From NCBI GenBank assembly GCA_964527215.1, contig CAZGNZ010000014.1:1-64000 (forward strand): a stretch of DNA of 64,000 nt. Reading direction: 5' to 3'. The DNA is from CAZGNZ01 sp964527215. GTDB taxonomy: Bacteria > Fidelibacterota > Marinisomatia > SCGC-AAA003-L08 > JACNLC01. The first letter of the stretch is position 1. Every line of letters begins with the position of its first letter. Under the pieces are notes generated by a model that saw only the letters and a list, made by a program, of their open reading frames with translations, was not told the origin of the DNA and ran no database searches. Both the position numbers and the translations under genes were made by a program. Below are positions 1-9,082 of the stretch, piece after piece.

Positions 1-525
1 TGGCGGATTCAATGAAGTATACAATCGAGATGAAATTTTACTGCAGCGCATGTTCATTTGGTTCTTTTCTTCAAAGAAAAGAACATTCCATATTAGAGAA
101 TTACACTGCACTTCAAATTCGTTTTGGACTTGGCAGAATGGTGATAGGGTTTTTGGTGGAGTGGTTGAGCAAGGTTTCGCTGCTGGGTGCTGTCCAGTAG
201 TGTAATGGTGAAATAGTGTAATGGTGTAATGGCTGAATTGGACTTTCTGACATAATGCTGCTGAGTGGGACGGAAAGTCGTCAGTTGGCAGTCGTCAGCC
301 CTTGATTGTGTTTTTCCAATTTCAAATTTCGGATTTCCTGTTCCAACTCCCTGTCGATTCCTGTCCGGATCGCGGTTCAGGATGCATAGTATAAATACAG
401 GTGAGTGCTCGAAAAGATTGAATGACCTCAGGTGAATGACCGCCTTGGGACTTGGGATCGCTGCATCCTGAATCCCATGAAATGCGCAGTTTCCCCGGGA
501 GTGGTGGGGGTTTGGGATGGGCGGA
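1..525 (-). repeat. Long composite intergenic repeat, inverted copy
   Basis: Read on the minus strand, this stretch matches the 25.2-26.4 kb repeat block. Positions about 126-395 are nearly identical to the reverse complement of 25355-25617, and about 380-525 match the reverse complement of 26202-26345. The modules, in minus-strand order, are a CCCAAACCCCCACC-rich segment, a segment containing CTATGCAT, a CATTACACC-type simple-sequence stretch, a 24-bp near-palindrome at 61-84, and the end of a short repeat (GGCGGATTCA) at the window edge. Open frames here are repeated wherever the block recurs and look like no protein family, so I treat the block as non-coding. Confidence 0.85.
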
Positions 526-547
526 CATTGAGTGTGGTGAAATCGTA

Positions 548-700
548 TAATAGCGTAATGGTTACGTGCGGCTCCGCAGGCAGGGTGCGGTCCGGTAGTT
601 GAGTCGTTCAGTCGTTGAGTTGGGCTTCCCATCTGGGTGTTGTTGAGGGCCATATTGGTCTAATAGCGTAATGGTTACGTACGGCTCCGCAGGCAGGGTG
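548..700. repeat. 40-bp direct repeat pair
   Basis: Positions 548-587 and 661-700 are the same 40-bp sequence with one mismatch, beginning TAATAGCGTAATGG and ending GCAGGCAGGGTG. They are 113 bp apart. They lie just beyond the inverted composite repeat, and no gene is visible around them. Confidence 0.85.
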
Positions 701-993
701 AGGCTAAGCGGGTGAGCGATTGGACAGTACTTCACCGCACGGTGTCGCCGAGTTTTCGAATAGCAGTCGGCAGCCCGCAGTGCATTGAATGTAGAGGGTG
801 ACTGTTGAAATGTGGCTTGGCAGAATAGAATTAAATGTTCAGGGAACCAATATTTGACATTGCGGAATCCATCTATTCAAAATTGTTCAAAACAACTCCC
901 ATATTCAATTAAATTTCAGTCTGCTTTTATGGGATTGTTCCTATTGGGTGAACAGTTTCAGATAAATATTTATTCCATATTAAGGAGAACGAA
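701..993. other. Intergenic stretch, no gene recognised
   Basis: This is the leader of the first VOC gene. It is AT-rich towards its right end (about 830-985). A possible ribosome binding site, AAGGAG, lies at about 980-985. I see no other structured feature. Confidence 0.5.
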
Positions 994-1365
994 ATGCCGT
1001 CCATTGTGTTTTTTGAAGTGCCTGCGGACGATCCGGAACGGAGTCAGCAGTTTTACAAAAAAGTTTTCGGGTGGGAATTTAAAAAAATGCCCACTGAACG
1101 GGATTACTGGTGGATTAACACAAAAAATAAAAATGGGGAGGAAGGTTCAGAAGGCGGAATGCGGCAGAGAGGACTGCCGGAAAACAACATCCTGAATTAT
1201 TTCGATGTCAAATCCGTGGCCAGAACCTTGAATAAAATTGAAAAAGCGGGCGGTCGCGTGCTGGTCCAGAAAAATGCTGTCCCCGGAATGGGTTATTATG
1301 CCATATGCGAAGATACTGAAAACAATCGGTTTGCCTTGTGGCAGGAATACGAGAAAGCCAAGTAA
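994..1365 (+). CDS. VOC family (glyoxalase/bleomycin-resistance fold) protein
   Basis: A 123-residue protein of the vicinal oxygen chelate superfamily. It opens with the typical first beta strand and helix (FFEVPADDPERSQQFYKK, then VFGWEF) and ends with a strand carrying NRFALWQEYE, the usual arrangement of one VOC repeat. Such small proteins normally dimerise and bind a metal, but the substrate cannot be read from the sequence. The ATG has AAGGAG about 8 bp upstream. The next gene, a DUF2461 protein, begins about 20 bp after the stop, so the two are probably co-transcribed. A second, diverged VOC gene lies at 2275. Confidence 0.85.
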   Translation: MPSIVFFEVPADDPERSQQFYKKVFGWEFKKMPTERDYWWINTKNKNGEEGSEGGMRQRGLPENNILNYFDVKSVARTLNKIEKAGGRVLVQKNAVPGMGYYAICEDTENNRFALWQEYEKAK

Positions 1366-1385
1366 GGAAGGACATTTCAGCGACT

Positions 1386-2060
1386 ATGCCGAATGATTTT
1401 ATCAGCAGTTGCGAAGCGTTTTTCAGTGATTTAAAAATCCACAATTCCAGGCAGTGGTTTGAAGAACATAAGCACCAGTATGAAACAATGGTGCTGGAAC
1501 CTGCCCGTGATCTGGTGATCGAAATCGGATCAATGCTTCAAACTGTCAATCCCGAAATCAATGCTGATCCACGAGTTAATAAATCAATTTTCAGAATTTA
1601 TCGGGACACTCGCTTCAGCAAGGATAAGACCCCATATAAAACCCATCTTGGGATTTTTCTTTGGGAAGGGGATCGCAAAAAAATGGAAAACTCGGGATTT
1701 TACTTTCATATTGAACCTGGGAATGTTTTCTTTGCAGCAGGTCTGTACAAATTTCCACCCCACCTGCTGAAGCAGTACAGGACAGTGGTCTCGAATCCGA
1801 AAAAAAACAATGAACTTCATACCATAATTCAGCAAATGGATATAATGGATGTTCAGCATGGGAGACGCCATTATAAACGTTTCCCGGCAGGATACAGCCG
1901 GAATGTCCTCCAACCGGACTACCTGCTGTATAATGCCCTTTATGCTTTTGAAGATGTCAATAGTACAGATATTTCTGATTCTGAATCAATTCCCGAAATC
2001 GCATTAAAAAGTTTTCTGAAAATGAAATCTCTCCATGACTGGATTGTGAAAAACATCTGA
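1386..2060 (+). CDS. DUF2461 (TIGR02453) family protein
   Basis: A protein of 224 residues with the hallmark block of the DUF2461 family near residues 70-95 (FRIYRDTRFSKDKTPYKTH), followed by GFYFHIEPG and the glycine/proline-rich AGLYKFPP. The family is widespread in bacteria and fungi, and its biochemical role is not established. I place the start at the ATG at 1386 (MPNDFISSCE), because the family begins with a helix of the type FFSDLKIHNSRQWFEEHK. An upstream in-frame start at 1338 would overlap the VOC gene. AAGGAAGG at 1363-1371 overlaps the preceding stop and could serve as a slightly distant ribosome binding site. Confidence 0.85.
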   Translation: MPNDFISSCEAFFSDLKIHNSRQWFEEHKHQYETMVLEPARDLVIEIGSMLQTVNPEINADPRVNKSIFRIYRDTRFSKDKTPYKTHLGIFLWEGDRKKMENSGFYFHIEPGNVFFAAGLYKFPPHLLKQYRTVVSNPKKNNELHTIIQQMDIMDVQHGRRHYKRFPAGYSRNVLQPDYLLYNALYAFEDVNSTDISDSESIPEIALKSFLKMKSLHDWIVKNI

Positions 2061-2143
2061 TTCAGACTCTGTCACGCATGAATTTGGTGATTCCCCTCCA
2101 TTATGAGGTACTTGGGGGGAGCGGCAGGGGATACCCAATCTTT

Positions 2144-2191
2144 TGAATCCGCCAAATGGCGGATTTTCAACAAGCGGCGGGGAAATTCATT
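2144..2191 (+). repeat. Short R-family repeat, minimal copy
   Basis: The shortest copy of the R repeat, beginning TGAATCCGCC and ending GGGGAAATTCATT. The sequence at 2147-2164 is an 18-bp hairpin (ATCCGCCA / TGGCGGAT). The remainder matches the reverse complement of the inner part of the copy at 25732-25897. It sits between the DUF2461 gene and the second VOC gene. Confidence 0.75.
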
Positions 2192-2274
2192 GGGATATTT
2201 ATGGGTCAGTTATCCGGCAGTGGTGAAACGGAACATCAGGAAAGTAATGTAAAAATCATGAACCGGAGGATTAA

Positions 2275-2646
2275 ATGAAACATGTGATAACGTGGTTTGA
2301 AATCCCTGTAAAGAATTTTGAAAAAGCCCGGAAATTCTACGAGACTGTCCTGGGTATTGAAATTCAGGCGCAGCAGATGGGACCGGATTTGATGGGAATT
2401 ATCCAGTATGAAGAAGGTGCGGTAGGTGGTTCAATTGTATCAGGAGACGGTTATGAACCTGGAAAAGAAGGGGTAAAAATATACTTTGATATGGGGAATG
2501 ATCTGTCACCCGCCCTTGGCCGCGTTGAATCTGCAGGTGGGAAAGTTCTGCTGCCCAAAACTCTGATTACTGAAGAGATCGGTTATTTTGCTTCCTTTGC
2601 GGATCCCGAAGGCAATGTGCTGTATTTCTACAACAATCCGTCCTAA
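2275..2646 (+). CDS. VOC family protein, second copy
   Basis: A 123-residue VOC-fold protein (residues 1-25 MKHVITWFEIP, then FEKARKFYETVLG). A central glycine-rich strand (GAVGGSIVSG) and the closing strand FASFADPEGNVLYFY are typical of the YdcG-like glyoxalase subgroup. The ATG has CCGGAGG seven bases upstream. It shares fold and length with the protein at 994 but little sequence, so it is a diverged paralogue, not a recent duplicate. The downstream neighbour is convergent. Substrate unknown. Confidence 0.87.
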   Translation: MKHVITWFEIPVKNFEKARKFYETVLGIEIQAQQMGPDLMGIIQYEEGAVGGSIVSGDGYEPGKEGVKIYFDMGNDLSPALGRVESAGGKVLLPKTLITEEIGYFASFADPEGNVLYFYNNPS

Positions 2647-2695
2647 CTGTCTCGGGGTTTTATCACCGTTTGGCATTTCAGGTCTGAATGAAATT

Positions 2696-3550
2696 TCATC
2701 TATCCTTAAAAAGAGTGTCCAGTTCAAACATTTCCTGAATTTCAGTCTGACCGTATTCGGCTGATCCGGTTTTTACTTTCAGATTTGGAAGAATTTCAAC
2801 AGTTCCCGAACTGTGCGTGTGGCCGCAGAGAACAATTGCGGACCGGTCCGAATGCTGGAGAAGAACTTCTTTCAGCATATCTCCCATCAGTTTGCTGCTG
2901 AAAAACGGCAGCCAGTTTTCATCCGATAATCCTCCATGATGCCAGCAAGCTTCCATAAACGGCGGCACATGAAGCAGGATTAATGCATGACGACAGGTTT
3001 TAAATGCCTCAGTCAAAGCCGATTTCAAATGTTCGGCATCCTCTTCTGCCAGCAGACGGATTCTAGTTAAAAGGGAATGGAAATCGAGTCCGGTCAGCTC
3101 TGAAATCAATTTGAAATCATTCAATCTAACATTTGACAAATAGAAGCTGCCGTAACCTCCGTCATACCATCCTGTACAGCCAAGTAACGCATATTCTTGA
3201 TTTAAATGCAGATATGGTATTTCCCTCAGATGTATCAGGTTTGTGTGGATTTCGGTTGCTGTTTTAATCCGGATTCGTGTTTCCGTGAGTGATCCGGAAT
3301 AATAATCATGATTGCCCAGCACGAAGCACACCGGAACACCAAGGTAATCACTGATCCGCTTAAGATAATCTACCACGGATCCTGCTTCACCAATATCTCC
3401 GCCAATTAAAACGACATCGGCTTCCATTTCCCTTAAACGGCTGAGAAAGTCGGTTATTTGGGAACGAGTCAGAAAATTGAAGTGAATATCTGTCAGCCAA
3501 AGGATGTGTTTGACATTCGAAAGTGATGGAACGGTCATTGATATATTCAT
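2696..3550 (-). CDS. Metallophosphoesterase (calcineurin-like)
   Basis: A 284-residue phosphoesterase. The metal-binding motifs appear in order: DIHFN near residue 21 (DxH), GGDIGE near 50 (GD), GNHDYY near 79 (GNHD), LLHVPPF near 193 and CGHTHSSG near 241 (GHTH). The set is complete, so activity is expected. There is no signal peptide, so it should act in the cytoplasm. The substrate could be a nucleotide or another phosphoester. It begins 8 bases after the stop of the SRPBCC gene at 3559, so the two form an operon. Confidence 0.9.
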   Translation of the reverse strand: MNISMTVPSLSNVKHILWLTDIHFNFLTRSQITDFLSRLREMEADVVLIGGDIGEAGSVVDYLKRISDYLGVPVCFVLGNHDYYSGSLTETRIRIKTATEIHTNLIHLREIPYLHLNQEYALLGCTGWYDGGYGSFYLSNVRLNDFKLISELTGLDFHSLLTRIRLLAEEDAEHLKSALTEAFKTCRHALILLHVPPFMEACWHHGGLSDENWLPFFSSKLMGDMLKEVLLQHSDRSAIVLCGHTHSSGTVEILPNLKVKTGSAEYGQTEIQEMFELDTLFKDR

Positions 3551-3558
3551 TTCATCAG

Positions 3559-3978
3559 TTACCTGCTGCAGGCAATGTTTTTCATCTGGATCAGCCAGCT
3601 TTTCAGAAAGCGTTTCCGTTGTTTTTCAACAATTGGCTTTAACAGCAGCGGTTTCAGACCCTCCAGAGACTCTGCTGCAGTAATCTCCGTCACATTTCGG
3701 TTGGTATTCAGCGTCATTCGATGAAAGATTCTGATGCCGGGTGAGGTACTTGTCCAAACCAGTTTGAGATTAGGCTTCACCTCCCTGATCAGACTGGTAT
3801 ATTTTTGTCCGCCCGCTTTCCAGATAAAGGTTACAGCGGGTGCAGGCGGCTCATTCAGCTGGACATACTCTATTTCACGAAATCGATTGGACCAGCCTGA
3901 GAAATCTATCAGCTGGTCCCAGATAACTTCCGCCCGGCATTTCACGGTTGCGGTTAGTTTGATATTTATTGGGTTCAT
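3559..3978 (-). CDS. SRPBCC family protein
   Basis: A 139-residue protein with the START/polyketide-cyclase-like layout: an N-terminal strand (INIKLTATVKCRAEVIW), a helix with DQLIDFSGWSNRF, alternating strands (TFIWKAGG, LVWTSTSPGIRIFHRMTL) and a long C-terminal helix (LLLKPIVEKQRKRFLKSWLIQMK). These proteins bind hydrophobic ligands in a deep pocket, but the ligand is not predictable. It is the first gene of a pair with the metallophosphoesterase. I see no strong ribosome binding site before the ATG. Confidence 0.75.
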   Translation of the reverse strand: MNPINIKLTATVKCRAEVIWDQLIDFSGWSNRFREIEYVQLNEPPAPAVTFIWKAGGQKYTSLIREVKPNLKLVWTSTSPGIRIFHRMTLNTNRNVTEITAAESLEGLKPLLLKPIVEKQRKRFLKSWLIQMKNIACSR

Positions 3979-4071
3979 TACATCATCATCAGTAAATCAC
4001 ATATTGCAGGATTAATGTCGGAATTTCATATATATCCGGAAATCCATTTAATCAGCAGCATTTCAAACCTG

Positions 4072-5469
4072 TTAGATTATTTGTGAATGAAACGAATACT
4101 GCAGACCTATTGAAAATGTCCATTGACTTATGTACCGGCTTTCGTAAACCTGCATTTCGTAAGGAATCTGTGAAGGAAACGGTGTCCGGTCGTAAAAAAT
4201 ACTGCAGGGTTCAGTATCGTAATCAATGATATACCCAAATTGCTGCCTGTTCTGGGTCTGATAGTTGTTCAGGGAAAAAGAAATTCCTATCTTGTCTTCC
4301 GCAAAGTAATTGAGACAGAGCGAGGAGAAATAATGATCCACGCGTATCCAGCGGTCGGAAGAGCTGATTTCCATGATCATAAACTGTGATAAGAAATTGG
4401 TATTAAGTTCAATCAGGATTCGATCAGACAATTCATACAAACCGCCCAGGCCCAGATTGGATTCACCCATGTACGTAAATGTAATACCATCTTCAATCGG
4501 CTTGTCAACTGAGTATTCCAGCATTGCAGACACCTGGGAATTCAAGGAGAAATTCTTTACGATGCGGCTGGAAAATATTGGCCCGAAATAGGTTACGTGA
4601 TCATTTTCAAGATTTTCTCGTCCAATACTCAGCGCAAGCACCGTTTCTGAACCTTCCATCCGCAGCCCAAATGGCTCGCTGAATACATCATTCAGATAAT
4701 GCAGCCCGTAGGGTGTTTTGGCGGCCGGATTCAGCCCCAGTTCAGAATCCACCTGTTCCCAGAAAAATTTGTCTGGCCGGTCATACTCAATATCATATGC
4801 CTCGCGTGAAGCATACAATCCGGCAAGTTGATTAATCTGCATATCGGACAGTCCGACACCGTTCGTCAAAATCTGATACCGTTCATTGAAGCGCAGACTG
4901 CGCATCATGGGTGTAACATCCCTGACCCGTCCAAAAATGATTCCTGCATGCAGCTGGGCAATAACGTAGTCAACTTCCGAGTTGGTGTAATCCGAATCTT
5001 CTTTTTGGTGAGTTCCAAACAGGTTTGCACTCAGGTAGATTCCGGAATTCCGATGAAACAGCCGGTTTTCGAAGCGGAGTTGAACAGATGTATTCTCATC
5101 TTCAACCGTGTACTGGTAAAAATTTTGATCCCAGTCTTTATATTCTGTATCATACTTTTGCCGCGCATGGGATAAATCTATCCCGAAATAGGACTGCTGC
5201 TTTTCAGATTCAAATTTCCGCTCGTGTGAAAGCATAACATCAAGTTCATAGTATTCAGTTGTTTGATTTTCAGTGTAATAAACATAGTCACCCGTGTCAC
5301 CTCTGTTTTCTGTAACGTATCCGTGACCATCAAGATACAGGGTCGATGAACGGTATCCCCAGTCTGAGAGCTGGTAATCCAGCAGTTTTTTAAAATGAGG
5401 TTCTGAGATTCCAATTGAGACTTGACACCAGATGAGGCCCATGAATAGCGGGATAAACCATTTTTTCAT
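4072..5469 (-). CDS. Secreted protein, probable outer-membrane beta-barrel
   Basis: A protein of 465 residues that I cannot assign to a named family. It starts with a signal peptide (MKKWFIPLFMGLIWCQVSIG). The rest is rich in alternating aromatic and polar residues, with many strand-like segments ending in Y, F or N, and a C-terminal strand FSIGLQYSFHSQII, as expected for an outer-membrane barrel. I use the ATG at 5469 because AGAAAGGT lies about 7 bp upstream and the signal peptide follows directly. The in-frame ATG six codons earlier lacks this. The gene stands alone between the SRPBCC gene and the M18 peptidase terminator. Confidence 0.6.
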   Translation of the reverse strand: MKKWFIPLFMGLIWCQVSIGISEPHFKKLLDYQLSDWGYRSSTLYLDGHGYVTENRGDTGDYVYYTENQTTEYYELDVMLSHERKFESEKQQSYFGIDLSHARQKYDTEYKDWDQNFYQYTVEDENTSVQLRFENRLFHRNSGIYLSANLFGTHQKEDSDYTNSEVDYVIAQLHAGIIFGRVRDVTPMMRSLRFNERYQILTNGVGLSDMQINQLAGLYASREAYDIEYDRPDKFFWEQVDSELGLNPAAKTPYGLHYLNDVFSEPFGLRMEGSETVLALSIGRENLENDHVTYFGPIFSSRIVKNFSLNSQVSAMLEYSVDKPIEDGITFTYMGESNLGLGGLYELSDRILIELNTNFLSQFMIMEISSSDRWIRVDHYFSSLCLNYFAEDKIGISFSLNNYQTQNRQQFGYIIDYDTEPCSIFYDRTPFPSQIPYEMQVYESRYISQWTFSIGLQYSFHSQII

Positions 5470-5555
5470 AAGTATACCTTTCTGCATGAGATATTTAAGG
5501 GTTGTAAATAATGATCGGTAAACGCGGAATATTAAGAAACTTAAAACGAGTAAAA

Positions 5556-5586
5556 ACAGAAAAAAGGCCCTGTCAATTGCAGGGCC
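5556..5586 (-). terminator. Intrinsic terminator of the M18 aminopeptidase gene
   Basis: On the minus strand, GGCCCTG, a 7-base loop and CAGGGCC form a perfect 7-bp stem (5566-5586), followed by a T run. It lies 33 bp beyond the stop of the gene at 5619. Confidence 0.9.
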
Positions 5587-5618
5587 TGAATATTGATTTA
5601 TTTTAACGCAGTTGGCGG

Positions 5619-7031
5619 TTATGAAAGAAAGGCGAGAAATGCCTTGTAAGCCATCCAGATATCCGCTTTACTGGTAATCTCAAAGGGAGAATGCATATCC
5701 AGTACTGGAACACCGGCATCGATTACATCCATACCGTAGTATGCCATGAATTTTGCGATTGTACCGCCGCCGCCTTCATCTACTTTGCCAAGTTCTGCAG
5801 TATGCCACACAATATCATTGTCCAAGAACGTCTTGCGGAGTCTGCCGATGAATTCGGCGTGGGCTTCGTTAGATCCAGACTTGCCCCGCGCTCCGGTAAA
5901 CTTGGATATCACGAGTCCGGCATTCAGATAGGATGCATTTCTTTTATCATGAACATCCTTCCAGTCCGGATGAACTGCAGCATTTACATCTGCAGAAAGA
6001 CAGTCGGCCGAGGCCAGCAGGCGCCGCAATGTCTGGTATTGATCCAATCCATTTTTATCCAGCACTTCACCCATGACCATTTCGAGGAACCATGTGTTTG
6101 ATCCGGTCGATCCTTCACTGCCAATTTCTTCCTTATCCATCAGAAGCACAAGTGCCGGAATATCAGGCGTCTCCTGATCAATAATTGCCTTCAGTGCAGT
6201 GTATGCGCAAACGCGGTCATCCTGGCCGTAACCGGCTATCAAACCGGTATCAAAACCAACTTCGCGGGCGCTGCCTGCAGGTACAATCTCGAAATCCGCC
6301 GAGATGAAATCATCCTCCTTCAAACCATATTTCTCATTCAGTATGGCCATGACATTCAGTTTAAAGCGGTCTTCAAACTTTTTGTCATCCGTAAAAGGAC
6401 GGGAACCGCAGATGATATTCAGTTTCTCACCGGGAATGAATTCACTGGCCTTCTTGGTCATCTGCGCCTTGCCTGCAAGATGCGGAAGAAGATCAGCGAT
6501 GGTGAATACCGGATCGGTATCCTTTTCACCGATAACAATTTCACGGGAGGTTCCATCCGTGAAAACGACCACACCATGCAGACTCAGAGGGCGGGACAGC
6601 CATTGATATTTTTTTATTCCGCCGTAATAGTGTGTTTTCAGAAGCGCAAGTTCCTCTTCTTCGTAGAGCGGATTCTGTTTTATATCAAGCCTTGGGGAAT
6701 CAATATGGGCAACGATGATATTGAGACCGTCTGTCACTGATTTGCGGCCAGCCCGATACACGGCGATGGATTTTCCCTGGTGATTGTAGTACACCTTACT
6801 CGCATGACTGGCAGTGTGTATATCTTCGAATCCATGGCTTTCCAGAAGCTGCACCGCATTGATCACGGCTTCCCTTTCGGTTTTGGATGCATCCAGAAAA
6901 GCGGAATAGTCTGAAGCAAACTGCTCAAGGTTTTCTAATTCATTTTGCGGGACGGTATCCCAAACATTTCTGCGTTCATGAAAAAGTTTTTTCTTCAATA
7001 CCTCAGCAGGATTATCTTTTTTTGTACTCAT
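5619..7031 (-). CDS. M18 family aminopeptidase (aspartyl aminopeptidase type)
   Basis: A 470-residue zinc peptidase. The metal ligands sit in recognisable M18 motifs: VAHIDSPRLD near residue 110, GQDDRVCAYTA near 270, MDKEEIGSEGSTG near 298 and the C-terminal DMHSPFEITSKADIW. It should remove N-terminal, preferably acidic, residues from peptides in the cytoplasm as a large oligomer. The ATG at 7031 has AAGGAG five bases upstream. It is a single-gene unit with its own terminator downstream. Length and motif order match the family with no truncation. Confidence 0.95.
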   Translation of the reverse strand: MSTKKDNPAEVLKKKLFHERRNVWDTVPQNELENLEQFASDYSAFLDASKTEREAVINAVQLLESHGFEDIHTASHASKVYYNHQGKSIAVYRAGRKSVTDGLNIIVAHIDSPRLDIKQNPLYEEEELALLKTHYYGGIKKYQWLSRPLSLHGVVVFTDGTSREIVIGEKDTDPVFTIADLLPHLAGKAQMTKKASEFIPGEKLNIICGSRPFTDDKKFEDRFKLNVMAILNEKYGLKEDDFISADFEIVPAGSAREVGFDTGLIAGYGQDDRVCAYTALKAIIDQETPDIPALVLLMDKEEIGSEGSTGSNTWFLEMVMGEVLDKNGLDQYQTLRRLLASADCLSADVNAAVHPDWKDVHDKRNASYLNAGLVISKFTGARGKSGSNEAHAEFIGRLRKTFLDNDIVWHTAELGKVDEGGGGTIAKFMAYYGMDVIDAGVPVLDMHSPFEITSKADIWMAYKAFLAFLS

Positions 7032-7257
7032 ATCACTCCTTGCAAAAATTAGTGGATATTAAGGTATTTTTTACCGCATAATTTACAATATGTACGCTGA
7101 TTTCGACCATGTTTGGATTGTAACCGCATGTGCTTATTTATATCAGTTGCTGACTGCTTCAAATGGATAAAATTGGCTGAAGGACCTGTTCCTGTTACTT
7201 CACCCGTTTATTAAAAAATGGAGGTGATTGAGCGGAAACGATTTCAGGGGGTATGGA

Positions 7258-8007
7258 TCAGAGTAAAAATCTGCCGGGTCCCACATGCAGCGAGTTATAG
7301 TCTGGGAATGCGGACTTGAATTCGTTCATCACTATTTCGGGAGTATTGGTTCTGGGCGAAAGGTGTCCCAATGTCAGCCATTTCAGGTTAGCAAAGTCCA
7401 GATGATCACGGGCAAAGGTGACAGCCTGAAGATTGGAAAGATGTCCCTTGCTGCCCCGAATCCGCTGTTTCAGATGGTGAGGATAGCCGGGATAATCCTG
7501 GAGGAGATATTGATCGTGGTTGGACTCAAGGAGCAGACCGTTGCATTTCGGCAGTTCCCGCTGCATGTCTTCGGTGATTGTACCTGTATCCGTTACGAGA
7601 CCAAATTTCATATCTGATGACAATTCCCGGACCGTATAAAACAACCCGCCGGTTCCGTCATGGGAGGTGGCCCACATACTGATTTCGAAAACACCATTGT
7701 TCACGATTGAACTTTGTGAGCAAAATTTAATTCTGCAATCCTTGAAGAACGCCGGGTTTCGGCGGTCGAGAGCATTATAGGTAGATTTTTCAATGAAAAC
7801 CGGACAGCCTGCAGATCTGCCGACAACACCGGCACCCCGAATATGATCGGTATGTGAATGCGAAACAAAGAGGGCATCGACGGGGAACTTGCCCTGTGAA
7901 AACAATTGCTTCCGTGATACACCGCAGTCTATCAGGATGGAACTTTCACCGTTAAAAATCCGACAGGCATTTCCGTCGCTGCTGCTGTACAGAATATCAA
8001 TATGCAT
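7258..8007 (-). CDS. MBL-fold metallo-hydrolase, YycJ/WalJ-like
   Basis: A 249-residue metallo-beta-lactamase-fold hydrolase with the HxHxDH motif (VSHSHTDHIRGAG) near residue 52. The N-terminus (LYSSSDGNACRIFNGESSILIDCG) is typical of the YycJ group. Later histidines in ATSHDGTGG, ESNHD and LGHLSP complete the dinuclear site. Related proteins have been linked to DNA metabolism and cell-wall signalling, but the substrate is open. It starts 2 bases after the stop of the YceH-like gene, so the two are one transcription unit. Confidence 0.88.
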   Translation of the reverse strand: MHIDILYSSSDGNACRIFNGESSILIDCGVSRKQLFSQGKFPVDALFVSHSHTDHIRGAGVVGRSAGCPVFIEKSTYNALDRRNPAFFKDCRIKFCSQSSIVNNGVFEISMWATSHDGTGGLFYTVRELSSDMKFGLVTDTGTITEDMQRELPKCNGLLLESNHDQYLLQDYPGYPHHLKQRIRGSKGHLSNLQAVTFARDHLDFANLKWLTLGHLSPRTNTPEIVMNEFKSAFPDYNSLHVGPGRFLL

Positions 8008-8009
8008 TG

Positions 8010-8675
8010 CTATTCGAACTGTGCAGTAAATGTCTCGAAATCAGAGCGGAGATGAGCCAACTCGGATTTCAGGAGCTCAATCTCTGCTTTCAACTCATCT
8101 ATCTGCCTGTTCTCTGCAACTATTTCAACGCGCACCGGATCAGAATTCGAATCCGATTCCTGAATATTTACATCATGCGAACCTGAAAGCAGTTGAGCAT
8201 ACCGGTGTTCTTTCTGTCCGGGTCTGCGTTCAATTTTTGCAACCAGAGGACCCTGCCGATGATCCAACAATGAATGTAGTATTTTTTCCATTTCAGCAAA
8301 ATCGTCAATGTGAATCAGCCGTTCGGTACGATTTTTAATTTCTCCGGGTGTCTGCGGTCCTCTCAGCATCAGCACTGCGAGTACGGCAATCCGATCATCA
8401 AGAATATTCAGCCTGTTCCTGATAGTATGCTGGTACTTAGGCACCCTGAATTCCGGTCGGCTGAACTGGGCGGCCAGACCTTTATCGTTCAGGGAGTCCA
8501 GATTGCGAACAATGGTTTTTTCATCCAGCTCCATCAGCGGAAAGCGATTTGATTTCTGATTGCAGGCAGCTTTCAATGCATTCAGCGTCAGAGGGTAATA
8601 ATCGGGCGTGGTCATTTCTTTTTCAATCAAAGCACCCAGCACTCTGGTTTCAATAGGGGTCAGTTCAAATTCCAT
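8010..8675 (-). CDS. YceH family (DUF480) protein
   Basis: A protein of 221 residues from the chosen ATG at 8675 (MEFELTPIETRVLGALIEKE). An upstream start seven codons earlier is possible, but the family begins at LTPIETRVLG. Two winged-helix-like halves are visible: TTPDYYPLTLNALKAACNQK followed by an inter-domain repeat around IRNRLNILDDRIAVLAVLMLRGPQTPGEI. The C-terminus (about residues 190-221) is a short coiled coil with heptad leucines. YceH proteins are conserved in proteobacteria and relatives; the function is not settled. It is translationally close to the YycJ-like gene. Confidence 0.9.
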   Translation of the reverse strand: MEFELTPIETRVLGALIEKEMTTPDYYPLTLNALKAACNQKSNRFPLMELDEKTIVRNLDSLNDKGLAAQFSRPEFRVPKYQHTIRNRLNILDDRIAVLAVLMLRGPQTPGEIKNRTERLIHIDDFAEMEKILHSLLDHRQGPLVAKIERRPGQKEHRYAQLLSGSHDVNIQESDSNSDPVRVEIVAENRQIDELKAEIELLKSELAHLRSDFETFTAQFE

Positions 8676-9082
8676 AATTTTCCAATGTAAATACAACTTG
8701 ATTGGCAGGCCGCAAAGTTAAGTGACATTTCAGCAATATTCCCATGAACGGTTCATCGGCAGAATTGATTTTCAGTGTTACTCGTCCGGAAGGGCCTGCA
8801 GGATGCATAGTATATTTAGAACTTGGGGAAAAACCCATAAATCCCTCCATGGGAGGGTTTCCCTCCCAATAGCGGGTGGGGTGCAAACTGAAATCTCACG
8901 TCGAAAGGAATTCGATTGCAATCCGATGGTTTTCCGGAACGGACAACTGAACCAGGCAGCGGCTCAACCGTAAATCTATCTTTCTGTGTTCGCACATCCA
9001 GAATCCTTACAGTTTGTCTAAAGCCTTTTCTTGGTCCAGGCTTCAGACCAGCCGTAATTTTCTAAGTCAGAAAAATTTTGTA
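8676..9082. other. Divergent intergenic region between YceH-like and helicase genes
   Basis: About 400 bp that must hold promoters for both directions. It contains a CCCTCC-ATG-GGAGGG hairpin near 8844-8858 with a third CCCTCC copy just after it. A fragment of the long-repeat module (AGGATGCATAGTATA) lies near 8801-8815 and is also found at 380-394. I could not pick out a convincing -35/-10 pair. Confidence 0.5.

Noticed and set aside
12..653. Short open frames on both strands in the left repeat block
   Set aside because: Equivalent frames recur in each repeat copy at 25-27 kb, show no family resemblance and have no ribosome binding sites.
9014..9082. Upstream TTG start for the helicase
   Set aside because: Adds 23 residues not resembling the family N-terminus; ATG at 9083 preferred.
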